DNA of 5,108 nt, from positions 1 through 5,108 of the forward strand of contig JAICLM010000167.1 of the NCBI GenBank assembly GCA_025927435.1, written 5' to 3'. This document shows, piece by piece, positions 1-5,108 of this stretch. How positions within the stretch are numbered: position 1 is the first letter of the stretch; every line of letters begins with the position of its first letter. A program made the translations under genes and the position numbers. This stretch comes from Thermoleophilia bacterium (GTDB lineage Bacteria > Actinomycetota > Thermoleophilia > Gaiellales > Gaiellaceae). The notes beneath the pieces are model-generated. The model was given only the letters and a program-made list of their open reading frames with translations, did not search any database and had not been told where the DNA came from.

Positions 1-1581
1 GATCGCGCGCGGGCTGACCCAGCGGATCAGGTTCCACATCGAGCCGGCCTTGTCGTTCGTGCCGGAAGCGCGCGCGCCGCCGAACGGCTGCTGACCGACC
101 ACCGCTCCGGTCGGCTTGTCGTTGACGTAGAAGTTGCCGGCGGCGTAGCGGAGCCGATCGCGTGTCCTCTCGATCGCGTCGAGGTCGCGCGCGAAGACCG
201 CGCCCGTGAGCCCGTAGCTCGTGCCCTTGTCGACGAGGTCGAGCGTGTCCTCGTAGCGCGAGTCGTCGTAGACGAAGGCTGTGACGACTGGGCCGAACAG
301 CTCCTCCTTCATGGTGCGGAACTCGGGGTCCGAGGTCTCGATCACGGTCGGCTGGACGAACCAGCCGTCGCTGTCGTCGTACTCCCCTCCCGCGACGATC
401 GACGCCTTCCCGTTCGCCGCCTTGGCCTCCTCGATCGCCTCCTTCTGGGTCGCGAAGGAGCTGGCGTCGATCACGGCGCCGACGAAGTTCGAGAAGTCGG
501 AGACGTCTCCCATCTTCATCTCGCCGATCTCCTCGGCCACCTGCTCGCGCACCCGCGGCCAGAGGCTGGCCGGCGCGAAGACGCGGGAGGCGGCGGAGCA
601 CTTCTGGCCCTGATACTCGAACGAGCCGCGGAGAATCGCGGTCGCGAGGGCCTCGGCGTCGGCGCTCGGGTGCGCGACGATGAAGTCCTTGCCGCCGGTC
701 TCTCCCACGAGCCGCGGGTAGTTGCGGTAGCGGGCGATGTTGTCGCCGACCGTCTTCCACATCCCCTGGAAGACCGGGGTCGAGCCGGTGAAGTGGATGC
801 CGGCAAGGTGCTCGCTCGCGAGCGCGGGTTCGCCGACGGTGGCGCCGGAGCCGTGGACGAGGTTGATCACTCCGGGCGGCAGCCCCGCTTCGTCGAACAG
901 CTTCATGAGGAAGTGCGCGCTCACGGCGGCGGTCGAGGCAGGCTTCCAGACGACGGTGTTGCCCATCAGCGCCGCCGAGGTGGGGAGGTTGCCGGCGATC
1001 GAGGTGAAGTTGAACGGCGTGACGGCGAAGACGAAGCCCTCGAGCGGACGGTACTCGAGCCGGTTCCAGACGCCGGGCGAGGAGAACGGCTGCTCCTCGT
1101 AGATCCGCGTCATGAACTGGACGTTGAAGCGCCAGAAGTCGATGAGCTCGCAGGCGGCGTCGATCTCCGCCTGGTGCGCGGTCTTCGACTGGCCGAGCAT
1201 CGTGGCCGCGTTCAGGGTCTGCCGCCAGGGCCCGGCGAGCAGCTCCGCAGCGCGGAGGAAGACGGCGGCGCGGTCCTCCCACGGCGTGCGCGACCAGTCC
1301 TCCCACGCGTCGGCTGCGGCGGCGATCGCGCGGTCGACCTCGCCGGCCCCACCCTTGTGGACGTCGGCGAGGACGTGGCTCCGCCTGTGGGGCATGACCG
1401 CTTCGAACGTGTCGCCGGTCTCGACGTCCTCGCCGCCGATGACGAGCGGGATGTCGAGGCGCTGGGACGAGAGCTCGTCGAGGCGACGCCGGAGTTCGTC
1501 CCGCTCGGGGCTGCCGGGCTCGTAGCCGAGCACCGGCTCGTTGTGGGGCTCGGGGACGCGGAAGATGCCGTGGGTGCTCAC
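1..1581 (-). CDS. pruA: L-glutamate gamma-semialdehyde (1-pyrroline-5-carboxylate) dehydrogenase, C-terminal tip missing
   Basis: This enzyme performs the second step of proline catabolism, the NAD-dependent oxidation of glutamate semialdehyde (from pyrroline-5-carboxylate) to glutamate. The minus-strand frame is open for 527 codons from the GTG at 1581 to the window edge, ending ...WVSPRAI; the family normally continues for only some 10-20 more residues. Aldehyde dehydrogenase landmarks are all present: TPFNF at 188-192, FTGST at 264-268, GETGGKD with the general-base Glu294, and GQKCSA with the nucleophile Cys328, 34 residues apart as expected. The C-terminal block GNFYVNDKPTGAVVGQQPFG begins at 482 and is diagnostic for the P5C dehydrogenase branch rather than a generic aldehyde dehydrogenase. 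The N-terminus (VSTHGIFRVPEPHNEPVLGY) fits the family, which supports the GTG start although no Shine-Dalgarno precedes it. No proline dehydrogenase is visible; it may lie to the left. No frameshift was seen. Confidence 0.96.
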   Translation of the reverse strand, partial: MSTHGIFRVPEPHNEPVLGYEPGSPERDELRRRLDELSSQRLDIPLVIGGEDVETGDTFEAVMPHRRSHVLADVHKGGAGEVDRAIAAAADAWEDWSRTPWEDRAAVFLRAAELLAGPWRQTLNAATMLGQSKTAHQAEIDAACELIDFWRFNVQFMTRIYEEQPFSSPGVWNRLEYRPLEGFVFAVTPFNFTSIAGNLPTSAALMGNTVVWKPASTAAVSAHFLMKLFDEAGLPPGVINLVHGSGATVGEPALASEHLAGIHFTGSTPVFQGMWKTVGDNIARYRNYPRLVGETGGKDFIVAHPSADAEALATAILRGSFEYQGQKCSAASRVFAPASLWPRVREQVAEEIGEMKMGDVSDFSNFVGAVIDASSFATQKEAIEEAKAANGKASIVAGGEYDDSDGWFVQPTVIETSDPEFRTMKEELFGPVVTAFVYDDSRYEDTLDLVDKGTSYGLTGAVFARDLDAIERTRDRLRYAAGNFYVNDKPTGAVVGQQPFGGARASGTNDKAGSMWNLIRWVSPRAI

Positions 1582-1589
1582 TGGTGGCG

Positions 1590-1595
1590 ATTCTA
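1590..1595 (-). promoter_or_regulatory. -10-like box for pruA (TAGAAT), probable leaderless start
   Basis: Read on the minus strand, TAGAAT matches the sigma70-type -10 consensus TATAAT at five of six positions. Eight bases separate it from the pruA GTG (1579-1581), so transcription would begin at or within a couple of bases of the start codon. This agrees with the lack of a Shine-Dalgarno sequence. No good -35 hexamer is visible at 16-18 bp spacing. The promoter call is an inference from position and sequence. Confidence 0.55.
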
Positions 1596-1644
1596 GGGAG
1601 GGGCAGCGGCCCTGCGGCACAGTCACCGCTCCGGCGCCCCTCCC

Positions 1645-1650
1645 TAGGAT
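1645..1650 (+). promoter_or_regulatory. -10-like box for the alkyltransferase gene (TAGGAT), probable leaderless start
   Basis: TAGGAT matches TATAAT at four positions and keeps the important TA....T frame. Six bases separate it from the GTG at 1657, the usual distance from a -10 box to a transcription start, so the mRNA would begin at the start codon. No Shine-Dalgarno lies upstream of that GTG. A weak -35 candidate (GTCACC, 1622-1627) sits 17 bp upstream. Promoter activity is inferred. Confidence 0.55.
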
Positions 1651-1656
1651 CAGGTC

Positions 1657-2232
1657 GTGGCGGTGACGCAGGTGGCCTACGAGGTCGAGGGCTGGGGTGT
1701 CGGTGAGCTGGTGGTCGCCGACGAGCGCGTCGTGTGGCACGAGCTTCCCTGGCCGCGCGCAGACCGCCTGGAGCGGGGCGGGGCGACCCCTCAGGTCCCA
1801 TCCCGAACCCCCACCCACCCAGGGGCAAGGGCTGCGGCCGTCGTATCAGAGACGGCGTCACGGGGAGATCGAGGCTTTGCAGCGGAAGTCGTTCAGCTAC
1901 TGCACGCGTACTTCGCCGGCGAAGAGGTGCCGCTCGGGGACGTGCCCGTCGATCTCGAGTACGAGACGCCCTTCCTGTCGCGCTGCGCGGCCGCTCTTCG
2001 CACGATCCCGCGCGGCGAGGTGGTCACGTACGGCGAGCTCGCAGCACTGGCGGGTGCACCCGGCGCCGCGCGCGCGGCCGGCGGCTTCTGCGCGCGCAGC
2101 CACCTCTCGATCTTCGTCCCCTGCCACCGCGTCGTCTCCGCCGGTGGGCTCGGGTCGTACGGGTCCTACGGCACGGGCTACAAGCGGCGCCTGCTCGCGC
2201 TCGAGGGATGCGAACTCGATGCCGCTCTCTGA
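1657..2232 (+). CDS. ogt: Methylated-DNA--[protein]-cysteine S-methyltransferase (O6-alkylguanine-DNA alkyltransferase)
   Basis: This 191-residue suicide repair protein would transfer the alkyl group from O6-alkylguanine to its own cysteine. The reactive motif IFVPCHRVV has Cys156. Measured from it, Arg139 (-17) matches the arginine finger and Tyr125 (-31) the base-flipping tyrosine of human MGMT; Glu183 follows in LLALEG. The C-terminal YGSYGTGYKRRLL block fits actinobacterial members. Residues 1-31 form the start of the N-terminal beta domain. Residues about 32-72 are a Pro/Arg/Ala-rich linker without recognisable fold, and TPF at 104-106 begins the DNA-binding domain. The hinge Asn-Pro normally found 8 residues before the cysteine is Ser148-His149 here. 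The GTG at 1657 is chosen because it follows a -10-like box; a second GTG at 1663 is possible. The 3' end overlaps whiA by 14 nt, suggesting one transcript and coupled translation. Ogt-like is the safest class; no Ada regulatory domain is present. Confidence 0.9.
   Translation: MAVTQVAYEVEGWGVGELVVADERVVWHELPWPRADRLERGGATPQVPSRTPTHPGARAAAVVSETASRGDRGFAAEVVQLLHAYFAGEEVPLGDVPVDLEYETPFLSRCAAALRTIPRGEVVTYGELAALAGAPGAARAAGGFCARSHLSIFVPCHRVVSAGGLGSYGSYGTGYKRRLLALEGCELDAAL
1797..1820 (-). other. G-quadruplex motif on the template strand inside the alkyltransferase gene
   Basis: The plus strand has five C-tracts of three to five bases separated by TorA-sized to three-base gaps. The minus strand therefore reads GGGTGGGTGGGGG, then TTC, GGG, AT, GGG, which satisfies the usual G3+ with 1-7 nt loops rule with very short loops. 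A further CCCC run lies at 1787-1790. It falls in the stretch encoding the proline-rich linker (about residues 44-56). Folding in vivo is not shown. Confidence 0.6.
2203..2208 (+). promoter_or_regulatory. Ribosome binding site for whiA inside the upstream gene
   Basis: GAGGGA ends 10 bases before the whiA ATG at 2219 and lies within the last codons of the alkyltransferase. It supports this start against the much longer open frame upstream. The ATG at 2208 is in another frame. Confidence 0.55.
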
Positions 2233-3127
2233 CGACCTCCGGGAGGAGCTCTCGGCCATCGCCCCGGCGAGCGAGTGCGACCGGCTTGCCGAGCTCTCCG
2301 GCCTGTTCCACGTTGCCGGTCGCGCGCACCTCCGCGGGCGGGGGAGCGTCGACGTCCACCTCGACGTCTCGAGCTCGACGGTCGCACGCCGCGCGTTCGC
2401 CCTTCTGCGCGCATGCGAAGTGCGGTCCGAGATCCGCACCTACCCGCGGCGCGCCTTCGACCGCTCGACCCGCTATCAGCTCCATGTGGAGGGCTCGGAG
2501 GACGCCTACGCGACGCTGCACCGGGCGGGTGTGCTCGACCGCTCGCACCGTCCGCTCGGGAGCCCGCCGAGGCGTGTCGTCGCCCGCCGCTGCTGCGCCG
2601 CCGCCTACCTTCGCGGCGCCCTGCTCGGCGCGGGGACGCTCAGTGGGCCGAGAAGCCCGCACCTCGAGATCCGGACGGCGGAGGCCGACGGAGCACGCTT
2701 CCTCGCGACGCTCGCGTCACGCCTCGGCGGCGAGCTCCACATCCAGGAGCGGCGCTCGCATGCGGCCGCCTACGCCAAGGGCAGCGAGCCGATCGCGGAC
2801 GTCCTCGTCGCGGCCGGCGCCGTCGACCTCGTCCTCGCGCTCGAGGAACAGGCCGTGCTCGCGGCGACCCGGGCCGACGCCAACCGGCTCGCGAACGCAG
2901 ACCACGCGAACCTCGTGCGCACCGGCCGCGCGGCGCACGCCCAGCTCGAGGCGCTCCGCCGTCTCGACGTCGACACGCTGCCGGATGACCTGCGCGAGAT
3001 CGCGCTCCTCCGCCTGCGCCATCCGACCGCCTCGACGGCGGAGCTTGCGCGTCGCTGCAAGCCCGGTCTCTCGAAATCTGCCGCCTATCGCCGGCTCCGT
3101 CGTTTGCAGGAGCTTTCCGGAATCTGA
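2219..3127 (+). CDS. whiA: WhiA, DNA-binding regulator of sporulation/cell division type
   Basis: The 302-residue product fits WhiA, usually about 300-330 residues. Residues 1-100 match the WhiA N-terminal region (LSDDLREEL at 3-11; AELSGLFHVAGRAHLRGRG at 24-42). Residues about 122-215 carry the degenerate LAGLIDADG fold: AYLRGALLGAGTLS at 129-142, with Gly where a homing endonuclease would need an acidic metal ligand, so no nuclease activity is expected. ADANRLANADHANL (219-232) and the helix-turn-helix at about 255-302 (LPDDLREIALLRLRHP; then GLSKSAAYRRLRRLQEL) complete the family pattern. In Streptomyces WhiA acts with WhiB on sporulation-septation genes and binds GACAC; in non-sporulating bacteria it influences division and chromosome segregation. 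The ATG overlaps the preceding gene by 14 nt. The open frame runs far upstream, but that part is a shadow of the alkyltransferase. The usual rapZ-yvcK partners are not adjacent. Confidence 0.94.
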   Translation: MPLSDDLREELSAIAPASECDRLAELSGLFHVAGRAHLRGRGSVDVHLDVSSSTVARRAFALLRACEVRSEIRTYPRRAFDRSTRYQLHVEGSEDAYATLHRAGVLDRSHRPLGSPPRRVVARRCCAAAYLRGALLGAGTLSGPRSPHLEIRTAEADGARFLATLASRLGGELHIQERRSHAAAYAKGSEPIADVLVAAGAVDLVLALEEQAVLAATRADANRLANADHANLVRTGRAAHAQLEALRRLDVDTLPDDLREIALLRLRHPTASTAELARRCKPGLSKSAAYRRLRRLQELSGI

Positions 3128-3213
3128 AAGTGTCGTTATCCGTTGCAAGTAGTCTAGCGCGGCAACAACGCAAGAGTCATACTCGCTGCGGCGGGTTCTC
3201 GCTCGTCCGGCGG

Positions 3214-3235
3214 CGGATTCAGACCCCGTCTGCCG
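3214..3235 (+). other. Small hairpin downstream of whiA
   Basis: CAGAC (3220-3224) and GTCTG (3228-3232) form a perfect 5-bp stem with a CCC loop. CGG (3214-3216) can pair with CCG (3233-3235) across a 3-nt bulge. There is no T-tract after it, so it is not a standard intrinsic terminator; it may stabilise the whiA mRNA 3' end or belong to a gap leader. Confidence 0.35.
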
Positions 3236-3255
3236 TCAGGTCTCGAGCGGGTGAG

Positions 3256-3290
3256 GGACCGGGAGGGTCGTCCTCGGAGCTTCCCGGTCC
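3256..3290 (+). other. Perfect 9-bp inverted repeat in the whiA-gap intergenic region
   Basis: GGACCGGGA (3256-3264) and TCCCGGTCC (3282-3290) are exact reverse complements around a 17-nt loop, with a possible extra G-U pair inside. The stem is very G+C-rich. No T-run follows, so Rho-independent termination is unlikely. It could be a protein-binding dyad or an mRNA structure in read-through transcripts from whiA. Confidence 0.5.
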
Positions 3291-3308
3291 GCCCGCCGAC
3301 CACGTGGA

Positions 3309-3341
3309 AGCCCCGCGAAGTCTGCGGGGAGCTACGGATTT
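3309..3341 (+). terminator. Terminator-like hairpin just upstream of the gap promoter (weak)
   Basis: CCCCGC (3311-3316) and GCGGGG (3324-3329) pair perfectly around a 7-nt loop; AG (3309-3310) can extend the stem with CT (3332-3333) across a 2-nt bulge. A short T-rich ATTTCT lies at 3338-3343. The T-tract is poor, so this may be a weak terminator ending whiA transcription, an attenuator, or part of an interspersed repeat. It lies upstream of the probable gap -10 box, so it would not be in the short gap mRNA. Confidence 0.35.
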
Positions 3342-3359
3342 CTCCTGCACCGGCGCGGT

Positions 3360-3365
3360 TAGACT
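3360..3365 (+). promoter_or_regulatory. -10-like box for gap-pgk (TAGACT)
   Basis: TAGACT matches TATAAT at four positions (TA.A.T). Initiation about seven bases downstream would give a 5' leader of roughly 26 nt containing the gap ribosome binding site. No convincing -35 box is present. This would let gap-pgk be expressed independently of the alkyltransferase-whiA transcript. It is inferred from sequence only. Confidence 0.45.
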
Positions 3366-3383
3366 CGAATGGCAACCGACGAC

Positions 3384-3391
3384 GAGAGGGG
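3384..3391 (+). promoter_or_regulatory. Ribosome binding site of gap
   Basis: GAGAGGGG contains GAGG eight bases before the ATG at 3398. It fixes the start at MAKTRVGING and excludes both the in-frame extension that reaches back to 3251 and the out-of-frame ATG at 3369. It is the clearest Shine-Dalgarno in the window. Confidence 0.75.
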
Positions 3392-3397
3392 CTCGAG

Positions 3398-4426
<1,029 letters not shown>

Positions 4427-4437
4427 CCGCGAGCCGC

Positions 4438-5108
4438 ATGCGCCGGCCGAGATCGGTCCGCGACGCCGACGTCGCGGGGAAGACGGTGCTCGTCCGCGCC
4501 GACCTCAACGTGCCGCTCGAGGACGGCCACGTGGCCGACGACACCCGCATCCGAGCCTCGCTCCCGACCCTGGAGCTCCTGCTCGAGCGCGGGGCCGCGG
4601 ACGTACGCGTCTGCTCGCACCTCGGCCGGCCGAAAACCGAGGAGGACCGCGCGAAGTACGCGATGCAGCCGGTCGCGGCGCGGCTCCGAGAGCTCCTGCC
4701 CGACGAGCGCGTCCACGTGCTCGAGAACACGCGCTTCGAACCCGGCGAGACATCCAACGACGCGCAATTCGCGCGCGGGCTTGCGGAGGGCTGCGACCTC
4801 TACGTGAACGACGCGTTCGGCTCCGCGCATCGCGCGCACGCCTCGACGGAGGCCGTCGCCCACCTGCTGCCGGCCTACGCGGGCTTGCTCCTGCTCGACG
4901 AGCTCGAGCATCTCGGCCGGCTGTTGGGTGAGATCGAGCGGCCGTTCGTGCTGATCTCCGGCGGGGCGAAGGTCGAGGACAAGCTCGGCGTCTTAAGCAA
5001 CCTCGGCGGCCGGGCCGACACCGTGCTCATCGGCGGCAAGATGGCCGAGGAGCTGCGCGGCGAGAATCCGCTCGACTTCGACGTGGAGCTGCCCGTGGAC
5101 GTGGTGGC
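4438..5108 (+). CDS. pgk: Phosphoglycerate kinase, N-terminal part (cut by window end)
   Basis: This enzyme transfers phosphate from 1,3-bisphosphoglycerate to ADP, the step after gap. The 223 visible codons have no stop before the window end. Substrate-binding landmarks are present: RADLNVPLEDG (20-30, Asp22 and Asn24; the second position after Arg is usually Val/Ile-like and the Leu usually Phe), DDTRIRASLP (34-43, Arg37), SHLGRPK (60-66), LENTRFEPGE (95-104) and NDAFGSAHRAHAS (124-136, Arg132). The nucleotide-domain motif SGGAKVEDKLGVL (174-186) and LIGGKMA (197-203) follow. After that the sequence reaches LPVDVV (218-223) much sooner than in typical kinases, suggesting an internal deletion of about 25-30 residues. 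No clear Shine-Dalgarno lies in the 11 nt between the gap stop and this ATG, so translation probably depends on coupling to gap. A tpiA gene would be the usual next neighbour. Confidence 0.95.
   Translation, partial: MRRPRSVRDADVAGKTVLVRADLNVPLEDGHVADDTRIRASLPTLELLLERGAADVRVCSHLGRPKTEEDRAKYAMQPVAARLRELLPDERVHVLENTRFEPGETSNDAQFARGLAEGCDLYVNDAFGSAHRAHASTEAVAHLLPAYAGLLLLDELEHLGRLLGEIERPFVLISGGAKVEDKLGVLSNLGGRADTVLIGGKMAEELRGENPLDFDVELPVDVV

Larger units (their letters stand above)
1590..1650. repeat. 61-bp inverted repeat spanning the divergent pruA/alkyltransferase control region
   Basis: The arms 1590-1604 and 1636-1650 are reverse complements over 15 bp with one mismatch; the inner 12 bp (CTAGGGAGGGGC / GCCCCTCCCTAG) pair perfectly. 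The centre is at position 1620. The outer ends of the arms are the two opposed -10-like boxes, so the repeat is mostly untranscribed DNA and is more likely a dyad operator or mirrored promoter than an RNA hairpin. The 31-bp middle holds a smaller inverted pair, GCGG at 1614-1617 and CCGC at 1626-1629. Confidence 0.75.

Noticed and set aside
670..1596. Long plus-strand open frame of 308 codons opposite pruA
   Set aside because: It is antisense to an unmistakable dehydrogenase, has the Arg/Val/Asp/Gly-rich composition of G+C-rich shadow frames, shows no domain, and has no ribosome binding site.
1697..2218. Upstream extension of the whiA frame and the parallel 472-codon frame starting at 1734
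   Set aside because: These codons overlap the alkyltransferase in another frame and encode Ser/Arg-rich nonsense; WhiA homology begins at 2219.
3142..3166. GTTGC/GCAAC inverted repeat and nearby TAGTCT (3150-3155) as a second promoter or operator
   Set aside because: A 5-bp stem with a 15-nt loop is near chance level, and no -35 element supports the -10-like hexamer.
3251..3397. 49-codon N-terminal extension of gap
   Set aside because: The family starts at MAKTRVGING, a ribosome binding site precedes 3398, and the extension covers the intergenic hairpins and promoter.

Overview
The window is G+C-rich chromosomal DNA with dense, mostly co-directional genes. The gene content suggests a bacterium of the phylum Actinobacteria. 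The best match I can give is a deep-branching class such as Thermoleophilia (Gaiellales/Solirubrobacterales type), from the whiA-gap-pgk order and the flavour of the proteins. This placement is an inference from family knowledge, not from a marker gene. There is no mobile element, CRISPR array, tRNA or rRNA.

Layout: the left third (1-1581, minus strand) is a nearly complete proline-catabolic dehydrogenase, pruA, whose last few codons lie beyond the window. A 75-bp divergent control region (1582-1656) separates it from a plus-strand run: an O6-alkylguanine-DNA alkyltransferase (1657-2232), whiA (2219-3127, overlapping the previous gene by 14 nt), a 270-nt intergenic leader rich in inverted repeats (3128-3397), glyceraldehyde-3-phosphate dehydrogenase (3398-4426), and phosphoglycerate kinase (4438 to the window end, incomplete).

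How the genes fit together: gap and pgk catalyse consecutive glycolytic steps, making and then using 1,3-bisphosphoglycerate. They are 11 nt apart and surely co-transcribed. whiA encodes the conserved Gram-positive DNA-binding regulator that often precedes gap-pgk-tpi in Actinobacteria. The alkyltransferase is translationally coupled to whiA and occupies the place often held by rapZ-yvcK. pruA is a separate, divergently transcribed catabolic gene.

The most interesting points are regulatory and structural. (i) The pruA/alkyltransferase divergent region is a 61-bp inverted repeat whose outer ends are two opposed -10-like boxes, each placed so that both mRNAs would be leaderless and start at a GTG. 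(ii) The alkyltransferase has Ser-His in place of the near-invariant Asn-Pro hinge before the reactive cysteine. (iii) It also has a proline-rich linker encoded by DNA with a strong G-quadruplex motif on the template strand. (iv) The phosphoglycerate kinase appears to lack a segment of roughly 25-30 residues in its nucleotide-binding domain. (v) The gap leader carries several hairpins. I see no convincing wholly new multi-gene system.
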